21,446 bases of DNA from Austwickia sp039812465 (GTDB taxonomy: Bacteria > Actinomycetota > Actinomycetes > Actinomycetales > Dermatophilaceae): assembly GCA_039812465.1 (NCBI GenBank), contig JBDIAS010000042.1, forward strand, positions 1 to 21,446, read 5' to 3'. Below, one piece after another: positions 7,186 through 14,083 of this stretch. The notes below the pieces were generated by a model. That model ran no database searches and was not told the DNA's origin. It was given only the letters and a program-made list of their open reading frames with translations. The translations under genes were made by a program, and so were the position numbers. The stretch's first letter is position 1. The number at the start of each line of letters is the position of its first letter.

Positions 7186-7743
7186 TCAGATCTCCAGCAG
7201 TTCGGCTTCCTTGCCCTTGAGCAGGGTGTCCACCAGGTCGACGTGACGCTTGGTCAGGGCCTCCAGGTCCTTCTCGGTGCGCAGGCCGTCGTCCTCACCG
7301 ACGTCCCCGTCCTTGATCGCCCGGTCGATCGAGTCCTTGGCGTGCCGACGGATGTTGCGGATCGACACCTTCGCGTCCTCGCCCTTGCGGTGCGCCATCT
7401 TGATGTATTCCTTGCGACGCTCCTGGGTCAGCTCGGGGAGGACGCAGCGGATGGCCTGCCCGTCGTTGCTGGGGTTCACGCCCAGGTCCGAGTCCCGGAT
7501 CGCCTTCTCGACGGCGTGCATCGAGCTCTTGTCGAACGGTGTGATCAGCATCGTGCGCGCCTCCGGCGCGTGGAAGCTGGCGAGCTGCTGGAGCGGCGTG
7601 GGCGCCCCGTAATAATCGACGAGGAGCTTGGTGAACATGGCGGCGTTCGCCCGGCCGGTCCTGATCGAGGCGAAGTCGTCCTTGGCCACCTCGATGGCCT
7701 TCTCCATCTTCAGCTCGGCCTCGAGCATGATGTCGTCCAGCAT
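7186..7743 (-). CDS. frr: Ribosome recycling factor
   Basis: RRF splits post-termination ribosomes together with EF-G in the cytoplasm. At 185 residues it is the standard length. It has the family's N-terminal helix, FASIRTGRAN (about residues 24-33), the YYGAPTPLQQLA linker leading into domain II, and LTQERRKEYIKMAHRKGEDAKVSIR cut as usual across domain I (about 104-128). The ATG at 7743 follows AGGAGAGGCG, a strong binding site. It lies downstream of pyrH (116 bp gap) and upstream of cdsA, as in most actinobacteria. Nothing is unusual in the protein. Confidence 0.97.
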   Translation of the reverse strand: MLDDIMLEAELKMEKAIEVAKDDFASIRTGRANAAMFTKLLVDYYGAPTPLQQLASFHAPEARTMLITPFDKSSMHAVEKAIRDSDLGVNPSNDGQAIRCVLPELTQERRKEYIKMAHRKGEDAKVSIRNIRRHAKDSIDRAIKDGDVGEDDGLRTEKDLEALTKRHVDLVDTLLKGKEAELLEI

Positions 7744-7859
7744 CGCCTCTCCTCGGAACTGTGCCGGCCGCGGACCGCCGGCGCGACGCGGTCGTCCCGC
7801 GCGCTGGGGTGTGGGCTCATCGTGTCAGACTCTGCGGCCCCGCGGGGCCCTCCCCCGGG

Positions 7860-8633
7860 TCAGCTGACGAGGACCGACGTGCCGATCCGCTCCCCCAGGA
7901 TCGCGCGGCGGATCGTGTCGTCGCCCTGGATCCCGAAAACCACCATGGGCAAATGGTTCTCCATGCAGAGGCTGAACGCGGCAGCGTCCACGACCTTCAG
8001 CCCGTTGGCGAGCGCGTCGCCGTAGGTCACCTCGTCGAGCTTGCGCGCGTCCGGCTCCGTCCGCGGGTCCGCGTCGTAGACGCCGTCGACGCCGTTCTTG
8101 CTCATCAGCACCGCGTCGCACTGGCACTCCAGCGCGCGCTGCGCGGACACCGTGTCCGTCGAGAAGTACGGCATGCCCGCGCCGGCCCCGAAGATCACCA
8201 CGCGGCCCTTCTCCAGGTGCCGGATCGCGCGACGGGGGATGTACGGCTCGGCGACCTGCCCCATCGTGATGGCGGTTTGCACCCGGGTGTCGACGCCCTC
8301 TTTCTCGAGGAAGTCCTGCAGCGCCAGGCAGTTCATCACCGTGCCGAGCATGCCCATGTAGTCCGCCCGGGCCCGCTCCATGCCGCGCTGCTGCAGCTCG
8401 GCGCCGCGGAAGAAGTTGCCGCCGCCGACGACGATCGCCACCTCGATGCCCTCCCGGGCGGCCTGCGCGATCTGTCGCGCGATCCCGCGCACGATGTCGG
8501 GGTCGACCCCGACCGCTCCGCCCCCGAACGCCTCGCCAGACAGCTTCAGCAACACGCGGCGGTAGCGGCGTTGCGTGGCGGGCGGCGCCACGGCCTCCTG
8601 CGGCGCGGTCGAGACAGCCGACTCGGTCGTCAA
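7860..8633 (-). CDS. pyrH: UMP kinase
   Basis: A hexameric bacterial UMP kinase (UMP + ATP to UDP) of the amino acid kinase fold. Visible motifs include VLLKLSGEAFGG (ATP site), VVGGGNFFRG, GTVMNCLALQDFLE, the UMP-contacting GQVAEPYIPRRA, GAGAGMPYFSTDT and SKNGVDGVYDADPR. I chose the TTG at 8633 (257 residues), which has GGGAGG about 5 nt upstream and gives a normal length with a short disordered N-terminus. An ATG at 8771 would overlap the upstream gene and add 46 unlikely residues. pyrH usually follows tsf directly; here about 4.5 kb separates them. Confidence 0.95.
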   Translation of the reverse strand: MTTESAVSTAPQEAVAPPATQRRYRRVLLKLSGEAFGGGAVGVDPDIVRGIARQIAQAAREGIEVAIVVGGGNFFRGAELQQRGMERARADYMGMLGTVMNCLALQDFLEKEGVDTRVQTAITMGQVAEPYIPRRAIRHLEKGRVVIFGAGAGMPYFSTDTVSAQRALECQCDAVLMSKNGVDGVYDADPRTEPDARKLDEVTYGDALANGLKVVDAAAFSLCMENHLPMVVFGIQGDDTIRRAILGERIGTSVLVS

Positions 8634-8691
8634 CGGGGCCTCCCTGGGAGCAAACGGATTCGGCGCCGGGCGCGCCTGGGCCGACTGCTCG

Positions 8692-9549
8692 TCATCCTCG
8701 CACAGGGGCCGCCAGGTTCTCGGCGGCAGGGGGCGCGGCCGGCGTCCGGACCTCGCCGGACTGTCGGCCAAGGTCGCTGGGGTGGTCCGGGGGAAGCTCT
8801 CGGGTGGGCAGGGCCACGTTGAACCGCATGAGCCCCTCCCGGGCCTGGCGGTGCCCGCACCCGGTCTTGCAGGCCAACACGACCAGCTCCCGGTCGGTCA
8901 CCAACGACCCTCCGTACTCTCCGATTCGGTCACCGAACACCTCCGGCGCGAACGTGGTCGTAGGCCCGATGAGCGTCACCCGGGTGTGCCGCGTCAGCTC
9001 CAGGAGGCGGGGCAGCGTCTTGTTGACCAGCGTCGTGCCGGTGAGGAACACCCAGTCCCGGTCGGCGAGCTCGTACTCGGCCGCCTGGTCGGGCAGGTCG
9101 CGCCCCGACGGCGTGCGCTCGAGCACCTTGAGGTCGGCCACCTCCCCCATCCGGCGCGCCTCCGGAAAGTGCCCCACCATCCCGACGCGGCGGCCGGCGA
9201 GCTCCTCGCGCCGCAGGTCGAACGTCGACACTCCGCCCGTGAACACGCCCCGGGGGTGGGCGGCGACCCTCTCGACGGTGTTGTACCAGCTGTTGAGGGC
9301 GGCCACCCCGATCGTGGCGACGCTCATGTCCCAGGAGCGGCTCCAGCTCGCGACCGTGCGCAGGTCCCGCCCGAGGGTGGTCATCGCCGTGGCGCCCTCG
9401 CGGGGGCCGTAGTGGTAGGACATGGCGATCCCCGTCCCGACGTCGGTGACGATCACCGACCAGCGCGAGGCCACCACGTCGCGCACGCGGATGCCCGCCG
9501 GGATCCCGTCCACGAGGTCCTCGTACAGCTGCCACGGATTCCCGACCAC
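8692..9549 (-). CDS. DUF364-type protein (putative heavy-metal chelation domain)
   Basis: The protein (285 residues from the GTG at 9549) matches the two-part DUF4213/DUF364 layout as I recall it. The N-terminal half contains NPWQLYEDLVDGIP and an alpha-beta domain. The C-terminal half has VGMVGHFPEARR, LKVLERTPSGRDLPD and FLTGTTLVNKTLPRLLEL, then TLIGPTTTFAPEVF and GGSLV. DUF364 proteins are described as putative metal-chelation or small-molecule-binding enzymes with a Rossmann-like C-terminal domain; the reaction is not established. ACKTGCGH near residue 245 offers two Cys and a His that could bind metal. The GTG start has AGGAGG at ideal spacing; the in-frame ATG at 9609 would lie in a strong hairpin. 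It is 58 bp upstream of pyrH, an unusual place for this family. Confidence 0.75.
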   Translation of the reverse strand: MVGNPWQLYEDLVDGIPAGIRVRDVVASRWSVIVTDVGTGIAMSYHYGPREGATAMTTLGRDLRTVASWSRSWDMSVATIGVAALNSWYNTVERVAAHPRGVFTGGVSTFDLRREELAGRRVGMVGHFPEARRMGEVADLKVLERTPSGRDLPDQAAEYELADRDWVFLTGTTLVNKTLPRLLELTRHTRVTLIGPTTTFAPEVFGDRIGEYGGSLVTDRELVVLACKTGCGHRQAREGLMRFNVALPTRELPPDHPSDLGRQSGEVRTPAAPPAAENLAAPVRG

Positions 9550-9570
9550 CGGTCCCTCCTCCCATGCGAC

Positions 9571-9609
9571 GTGGGGGCGGCGCCGTGACGAACTCGGCGC
9601 TGCCCCCAC
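9571..9609 (-). terminator. 15-bp hairpin between the Cys-rich gene and the DUF364 gene
   Basis: GTGGGGGCGGCGCCG (9571-9585) pairs with 9595-9609 with one mismatch and a 9-nt loop. It ends about 20 bp before the DUF364 start and begins 72 bp after the Cys-rich gene's stop. It could terminate the Cys-rich transcript or act as an attenuator in the DUF364 leader. There is no T-tract. Confidence 0.55.
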
Positions 9610-9681
9610 GCAGCATACGGCGAGAGGATCCTCAGATACGGATTGATTATGGAGTTTGAGGGGCTTCCGCGACTTGACCTA

Positions 9682-10161
9682 TCAAGCGGCCTTCTCCAGC
9701 AGCGGCCCGTCGACCGGGGGCGGGTTCACCTGCTTCAGGCAGGGCCACCAGATCCGCTGCCAGGTGCAGACGGTCGGGCAGGGAGCCTTGAAGCAGGGCA
9801 GGGGCCGGCAGATCTTCGGCGGGATCGGCGGGCACGGGCGGCAGATGACGTAGGCGGCGCACGCCATTCCGGGCGGGCACGGCGGGGAGTAGCAGTACTG
9901 CCGGTCGGGACGGGTCAGGTCGCGGCCCGGGTCGAGAGAGTCGGCCGTGGACGGCGCGGTCGGGGTCGTCGGCGGGGTCGGCGCGATCGGCGCGATCGGC
10001 GCGATCGGCGCGGTCTGCGACGGGGTCGCCGGCGCGGGGGCGGTGACGTCCGTGGCGAGCGCATGCGCGCTGCCCGGCGCCGCGAGGAACCAGGCCGACG
10101 CGACGAGGGTGGCGACGAGGCCGCTCGCGCGGCGGGCGCGGGTGGGAAGGGGGGTAGTCAT
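9682..10161 (-). CDS. Secreted Cys/Pro-rich protein of unknown function
   Basis: This 159-residue protein has a clear export signal: a basic n-region (R8, R10, R11), a hydrophobic core (about 14-28) and an S-A-H-A cleavage site near residue 34. A Thr/Pro/Ala linker follows, with a PIA repeat encoded by a 9-bp tandem repeat. The C-terminal module of about 70 residues has ten cysteines interleaved with prolines (CYSPPC, CPPGMAC, CRPCPPIPP, CRPLPC and others) and a Trp-rich stretch (WQRIWWP). An even number of Cys in an exported protein suggests disulfides; metal binding is possible. The ATG at 10161 follows GGAGGTGA, nearly a perfect binding site, so expression may be high. I recognise no family. 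The gene shares an upstream element with the gene at 12524-12997. Confidence 0.75.
   Translation of the reverse strand: MTTPLPTRARRASGLVATLVASAWFLAAPGSAHALATDVTAPAPATPSQTAPIAPIAPIAPTPPTTPTAPSTADSLDPGRDLTRPDRQYCYSPPCPPGMACAAYVICRPCPPIPPKICRPLPCFKAPCPTVCTWQRIWWPCLKQVNPPPVDGPLLEKAA
9982..10008. repeat. 9-bp tandem repeat in the Cys-rich gene
   Basis: Three exact copies of CGCGATCGG lie at 9982-9990, 9991-9999 and 10000-10008, with near-copies on both sides. They encode the repeated Ile-Ala-Pro of the linker after the signal peptide and stay in frame. Confidence 0.85.
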
Positions 10162-10233
10162 GGCTGGATTCACCTCCGGGACTGCGGATCCCGCTCCGGC
10201 CGACCGGATGATCGGCGGGCGGGTTGGACACTG

Positions 10234-10305
10234 CCAGCATCCGAGCCCGCGCGCCGGCGGTCGTCGGCCTAGCGCGGTATCCCCGGCTACCGCGCCGGGA
10301 TGACG
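10234..10305 (-). promoter_or_regulatory. Shared upstream element, copy A (inverted repeat GCGCGGTA-N8-TACCGCGC)
   Basis: An 8-bp perfect inverted repeat (10272-10279 and 10288-10295) with an 8-nt centre is followed by CGGGATGACG. The same sequence recurs at 13034-13104 in the same orientation. Conserved blocks (CCAG, CCCGCGCGC and the repeat) keep nearly the same spacing. It lies about 110 bp before the start of the Cys-rich gene and about 90 bp after the response regulator stop. It may be an operator or a structured leader. Confidence 0.6.
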
Positions 10306-10395
10306 CCGAAGCCCTGCCCCGGAGCGGCCGTCCGACCGGTGCAGGTCAGAGCGCCTCACGTCACCCCGTGCGGTCGGGGTCGGGTCCGGCGCGGA

Positions 10396-11103
10396 TCAAA
10401 CGGACGGGCCGTCGGGCGTCCCGGAGTCCACGAAGCCGCTGCGGTAGGCCAGCGCCACCGCCGAGGCACGGTCCCGCGAGCCGGTCTTCATCAGGATGCG
10501 CGCCACGTGGGTCTTCACGGTGGCCTCGGACAGCACGAGCCGATCGCGGATCTCGCCGTTGCTCAGCCCCTGCGCGACGAGCGTCAGCACCTCGCGTTCC
10601 CGAGGCGTGAGCGCCTCCAGCGCGGCCGCCTCCGGAGAGCGGCCGGGCGCGGCGGTGCGCACCGCGAGGTCGCGGACCGCGGCGATCACGCGGCCGGTCA
10701 CCCGGGGGTCCAGCCACGACTCTCCCGAGGCGACCCGCCGGATGGCCTGGGCCACCTCACCCGGTGAGGAGTGCTTGAGCAGATAGCCGGACGCGCCGGC
10801 GCGCAGCGCACCGTACACGTCCTCGTCCCCGTCGAACGTGGTGAGCACGAGTACCTTCGTGAGCCGATCGACCCCGTCCGCCTGCGCCTGCAGGATCTGC
10901 TCGGTGGCCTCCCGACCGTCCATTCCCGGCATCCGCAGGTCCATCACCACCACGTCCGGTCGGACCCGCGTCGCCAGCTCGACGGCCTCGGAGCCGTCCC
11001 GGGCCTCCGCCACCACCTCGATGTCCGACTCGGCGTCCAGCAGCATGCGCAGGCCCGAGCGGACGAGGTCCTGGTCGTCCGCCAGCAGCACGGTGAGGCT
11101 CAC
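10396..11103 (-). CDS. NarL/LuxR-type response regulator
   Basis: A 235-residue regulator with an N-terminal receiver domain: acidic pair D9-D10, phospho-acceptor D55 (VVVMDLRMPGMDG), switch Thr in LVLTTFD, and Lys in GYLLKHSSPGE. The C-terminal LuxR-type helix-turn-helix (about 168-225) contains LTPREREVLTLVAQGLSN and LSEATVKTHVARILMKT. Phosphorylation by the adjacent histidine kinase should control DNA binding. The start is the GTG at 11103, overlapping the kinase TGA as GTGA, so the pair is translationally coupled. Targets are not shown by the sequence; the inverted repeats at about 10272-10295 and 13072-13094, on both sides of the pair, are candidates. Confidence 0.92.
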   Translation of the reverse strand: MSLTVLLADDQDLVRSGLRMLLDAESDIEVVAEARDGSEAVELATRVRPDVVVMDLRMPGMDGREATEQILQAQADGVDRLTKVLVLTTFDGDEDVYGALRAGASGYLLKHSSPGEVAQAIRRVASGESWLDPRVTGRVIAAVRDLAVRTAAPGRSPEAAALEALTPREREVLTLVAQGLSNGEIRDRLVLSEATVKTHVARILMKTGSRDRASAVALAYRSGFVDSGTPDGPSV

Positions 11104-12431
11104 GACGACCCCTCCCGTCCGCCGACGCCCGCGCTCGCGGCGAGCGCGGCGCCCGGCTCGTGCCCGACGCTCCGCGCAGGCAGCGCGGCCGTCGTCACGA
11201 ACCCGTCGCCCTCAGCTGACGCGTCGAAGGTTCCCCCGGCGAGGTGGACGCGTTCCCGCAGGCCGGCGAGCCCGTGGCCACCCGCGAGGTCCGGCGGCAG
11301 CTCCAGCGGTCGACCCGCCGCCGCGTCGTGCGCGTCGGCGTCGCGGGCGTTGGCCTCGCGGGCGACGGCGTCGGGGGCCCCTCCCGGGCCGGCCGGCCGA
11401 CTGTGCACGCGGATCCGCACGCCCCTCGAGCCCCACGCGAGGTCCACGTCGGCCCGCGCGCCGCGGCCGGCGTGCTTCATCGCGTTCGACAGGCACTCCT
11501 GGACGACGCGGTAGGCGGCGTGCTCCACGCTCGCGTCGAGGCGGACCGGCGCCCCCGTGACGTTCACCCGCGCGTCGAGGCCGACCGCCCGCACCCGGTC
11601 GACGAGCGCGTCCACCTCGGCGAGGCGGTGCGCGCCGACGCGTTCCTCCGCGAGACCCGCCTCGCGGAGCAGCCCGAGGAGGCGGTGCAGCTCGCGCATC
11701 GCCTCGGCGCCCGCGGACTCGATGTCGCGCAGGGCGCGCCCCACGGGTTCGGGCGTGCCGGGCACCGCTGCGTGGATCGCCCGGGCGCCGGCGGCCTGCA
11801 CGACGATGCCGCTCAGGGCGTGCGCGACGATGTCGTGCAGCTCGCGGGCGATGCCGACGCGTTCCGCCCGACGCGCCGCCTCCTGCGCGGCGGCCACCTG
11901 CGCCGCGTGCTCGCGGGACTGCCGGGCAGCGCGGTGCAGGACTCGGCCCGCGAACCACACGCCGATCGCCACCATGGCCCAGAAGCCTCCGATCACCGCC
12001 AGATCCGACACCGCCGGAGGGCCGCTCCAAGACGCCGCCTCGTAGGTCGACATCGCGAACGGCGTCCCGACGGCCAACAGCGCTGCCCGCGCCTGCCGGC
12101 TCGGGGCGCGCCGCGCCACCGCGAAGAGGCCGAGGAGGACGCCGACGAACGGCTCGTACGAAGGAACCGCCACGGTGACCACCACGGAAAAGGTCCAGGC
12201 GGACCCGAAGGCGAGCCACGGACTCTCCCGGCGCGCCATCAACGGCGCGTACGCGAGCGTCGCCCCGGCGACGACCAGACCCCACGGCAGCTCTCCCCCG
12301 CCGCGCAGCGTGGCGTCCCCTCCCCACACCAGAAACTCCCCGATGAGCGCCGCACCGATCAGCGCGAGACCCGTACCCCACCCGGCGACCCGGCCTACGC
12401 CCTGCCGCGCGCTCGGCAGCTGGACCCCCAT
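11100..12431 (-). CDS. Two-component sensor histidine kinase (HisKA_3 / NarL partner type)
   Basis: A 443-residue kinase with about five membrane segments in residues 20-162 and almost no extracytoplasmic domain, like DesK-type sensors that read the membrane or a ligand inside it. A coiled-coil linker (about 163-192) precedes the H-box RELHDIVAHALSG, with phospho-His H199. The ATPase domain has an N-box (ECLSNAMKHAG, N316) and a G-box (GGHGLAGLRERV, about 384-395). Between them is an Ala/Asp/Arg-rich insertion (about 356-374) that looks like a degenerate repeat expansion. The ATG at 12431 has AGGGGTGG upstream. It is coupled to the response regulator by a GTGA overlap. A promoter candidate lies just upstream. 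The signal is unknown. Confidence 0.92.
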   Translation of the reverse strand: MGVQLPSARQGVGRVAGWGTGLALIGAALIGEFLVWGGDATLRGGGELPWGLVVAGATLAYAPLMARRESPWLAFGSAWTFSVVVTVAVPSYEPFVGVLLGLFAVARRAPSRQARAALLAVGTPFAMSTYEAASWSGPPAVSDLAVIGGFWAMVAIGVWFAGRVLHRAARQSREHAAQVAAAQEAARRAERVGIARELHDIVAHALSGIVVQAAGARAIHAAVPGTPEPVGRALRDIESAGAEAMRELHRLLGLLREAGLAEERVGAHRLAEVDALVDRVRAVGLDARVNVTGAPVRLDASVEHAAYRVVQECLSNAMKHAGRGARADVDLAWGSRGVRIRVHSRPAGPGGAPDAVAREANARDADAHDAAAGRPLELPPDLAGGHGLAGLRERVHLAGGTFDASAEGDGFVTTAALPARSVGHEPGAALAASAGVGGREGSS

Positions 12432-12468
12432 GACCCACCCCTACAGCCGGCGACGAACGTCAGGCTCC

Positions 12469-12498
12469 AGTATGGGCAGATCCGAATACGCCTGTCAC
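12469..12498 (-). promoter_or_regulatory. Candidate sigma-70-type promoter for the two-component operon
   Basis: On the minus strand GTGACA (12498-12493, 5 of 6 to TTGACA) and CATACT (12474-12469, 4 of 6 to TATAAT) are separated by 18 bp. The predicted start near 12462 gives a leader of about 30 nt. It lies in the 92-bp gap after the 157-residue gene, so the kinase-regulator pair probably has its own promoter. Confidence 0.5.
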
Positions 12499-12523
12499 GC
12501 AGTAAGGCCCATCGCTGAAGCCG

Positions 12524-12997
12524 TCACCGACAGGCCGATAGCCCCGGGAAGATCTTGCACACGAAGGACGGATTCCTTCGGGCCACCCACACGCCCATCT
12601 GCGATTCCTGGCAGAACGGGTCATCGGGGCCGCCAGCCGTCGGGCCACCAGCCGTCGGGCCGCCGGGCGCGTCCAGGACGGCGCAGATGTCCGCGGGCAG
12701 CTCCGCGTCAGGGTCCGGCGTCAGGGTGCCGGGCGGGAGTTCGATGGCGAACGCTCCGGCCTCCGAGGCGTGCACGGCGACCGCCTCCACCCGATGGCAC
12801 GGGCCGACCTCGACCACCCACCGCGGCATCGACCCCTGGTCGTCCCTCCCCGCGACATCCTCTATTCCCGTCACCGGCGCGGCGGGCAGGACCAGCACGA
12901 CGTCCGGCAGGACGGCCCAGCCCGTGCCGATGGGTTCGCAGCGGTCCACCTCGTACACGACGCAGCTTCCCGCAAGCGTCAGTTCCTTCGCAGTCAT
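12524..12997 (-). CDS. Hypothetical 157-residue protein with seven Cys
   Basis: The ATG at 12997 has AGAGGA 7 nt upstream, and codon use matches the neighbours, so this looks like a real gene. There is no signal peptide or membrane segment. The N-terminal part is beta-rich (SCVVYEVDRC, then IGTGWAVLPDVVLVLPA). It continues with a WVVEVG strand and a VEAVAVHASEAGAFAIELPPG segment. An AGGPT linker duplicated by a 15-bp repeat follows, then a Cys-containing tail (DPFCQESQMGVWVARR). The order of strands loosely recalls a trypsin-like fold (GTGW strand, VG strand, late Cys) without its catalytic His and Ser, but this is only an impression. I assign no function. Its upstream element is shared with the secreted Cys-rich gene. 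Confidence 0.65.
   Translation of the reverse strand: MTAKELTLAGSCVVYEVDRCEPIGTGWAVLPDVVLVLPAAPVTGIEDVAGRDDQGSMPRWVVEVGPCHRVEAVAVHASEAGAFAIELPPGTLTPDPDAELPADICAVLDAPGGPTAGGPTAGGPDDPFCQESQMGVWVARRNPSFVCKIFPGLSACR
12631..12660. repeat. 15-bp tandem repeat inside the 157-residue protein gene
   Basis: CGCCAGCCGTCGGGC (12631-12645) and CACCAGCCGTCGGGC (12646-12660) differ by one base and encode the duplicated AGGPT linker in frame. Confidence 0.8.
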
Positions 12998-13033
12998 CGT
13001 CCGGTCCTCTCGTCGTCGCGTCCAACGTCCGCA

Positions 13034-13104
13034 CCAGTGTTTCGCCCCCGCGCGCGAACGTCGTCATCCCAGCGCGGTATTCGCCCTACCGCGCCGGGAT
13101 GACG
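13034..13104 (-). promoter_or_regulatory. Shared upstream element, copy B (17-bp inverted repeat)
   Basis: GTCATCCC-A-GCGCGGTA (13063-13079) pairs with TACCGCGC-C-GGGATGAC (13087-13103) with one mismatch and a 7-nt centre. The core and flanks match copy A at 10234-10305 in the same orientation. Here the element lies about 66 bp before the start of the 157-residue gene and just past the tsf terminator. Both copies sit upstream of small Cys-containing genes, which argues for a role in their expression. Confidence 0.6.
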
Positions 13105-13119
13105 GGCTTCGGATGGGAC

Positions 13120-13156
13120 GGCAGAGCCCGCCCCGTGCGACGGGGCGGGCTCTGCC
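13120..13156 (-). terminator. Perfect 16-bp hairpin, terminator of rpsB-tsf
   Basis: GGCAGAGCCCGCCCCG (13120-13135) pairs perfectly with 13141-13156 around a 5-nt loop, 33 bp past the tsf stop. There is no T-tract, but the stem is very strong. It separates the ribosomal operon from the accessory genes downstream. Confidence 0.8.
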
Positions 13157-13189
13157 GGACGTACGAGTGGCGGCGCAGGCCGCCGCCGG

Positions 13190-14014
13190 TCACTGACCGA
13201 CGCGCAGGCGGGCGAACCCGGTCGCGGTCGTGTTGCCTTCCGCCAGGACCTGCTTGACGGTCTTCTTCTGGTCCTTGGCGAACTTCTGCTCGAGCAGCAC
13301 GTTCTCGGCGAAGAAGCCGTTGACCCGGCCCTCGACGATCATGGGCCACGCCTTCTCCGGCTTGCCCTCCTCCTTGGCCGTGGCCTCGGCGATCCGGCGC
13401 TCGTTCTCCACCGTCTCGGCCGGGATCTCCTCGCGCGTGAACACGGACGGGGAGAAGGCCGCGATGTGCATCGCGACGTCCTTGGCGACCGCCTCGTCGC
13501 CCTCGTAGCCCACCAGCACGCCGATCTGCGGGGGCAGGTCGGGGCTCGTCTTGTGCAGGTAGGCCAGCACCTGCGGGCCCTCGACGCGCGCCACGTGACG
13601 CACCTCGATCTTCTCGCCGATGGTGGCGTTGGCCTCGTCCAGGACCTCCTGGACGCTCTTGCCGTCGATCGTGCCGTTCAGCAGCTCGGCCGCGTTGCTC
13701 GCCTTCGAGGCGACGGCCGACGCGAGCACCGCGTCCGCGAGGGCGATGAACTTCTCGCCCTTGGCGACGAAGTCCGTCTCGCAGTTGACCTCGACGAGCG
13801 TGCCCGCGCCCCCGTCGACGTGCGCGGCCACCAGGCCGTTGCTGGCCGCGCGGCCCTCGCGCTTGGTGACGCCCTTGAGGCCCTTCACCCGCAGGATCTC
13901 GGTGGCCTTCTCACGGTCGCCGTCGGCCTCGTCCAGCGCCTTCTTGACGTCCATCATCCCGGCGCCGGTCGCCTCGCGGAGCGCCTTGATGTCAGCGGCG
14001 GTGTAGTTCGCCAT
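13190..14014 (-). CDS. tsf: Elongation factor Ts
   Basis: EF-Ts is the guanine nucleotide exchange factor that recharges EF-Tu. The 274-residue length is normal for actinobacteria. The N-terminal UBA-like domain (MANYTAADIKALREATGAGM, then DVKKALDEADGD) is followed by the EF-Tu-contacting ETDFVAKGEKF (about 79-89). The two-part core continues with MHIAAFSP, and the C-terminal NGFFAENVLLEQKF and FARLRVG are typical. The ATG at 14014 has AAGGGA at 7 nt. It follows rpsB by 69 bp and ends in a strong terminator; pyrH does not follow directly, unlike in most relatives. Confidence 0.97.
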   Translation of the reverse strand: MANYTAADIKALREATGAGMMDVKKALDEADGDREKATEILRVKGLKGVTKREGRAASNGLVAAHVDGGAGTLVEVNCETDFVAKGEKFIALADAVLASAVASKASNAAELLNGTIDGKSVQEVLDEANATIGEKIEVRHVARVEGPQVLAYLHKTSPDLPPQIGVLVGYEGDEAVAKDVAMHIAAFSPSVFTREEIPAETVENERRIAEATAKEEGKPEKAWPMIVEGRVNGFFAENVLLEQKFAKDQKKTVKQVLAEGNTTATGFARLRVGQ

Positions 14015-14083
14015 GGGTGTGTCCCTTTTCTGTTCGATCCGGATCTGTTCGATGCGGAAAAAGTCGGGTGGACGCGTCGCCGA

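Noticed and set aside
7836..7849. 14-bp palindrome GGCCCCGCGGGGCC between frr and pyrH
   Set aside because: A perfect palindrome without a loop in very GC-rich DNA; no stable terminator shape and no second copy seen.
8634..8771. Longer UMP kinase start at the ATG at 8771
   Set aside because: It would overlap the DUF364 gene and add residues unlike the family; the TTG at 8633 has a far better binding site.
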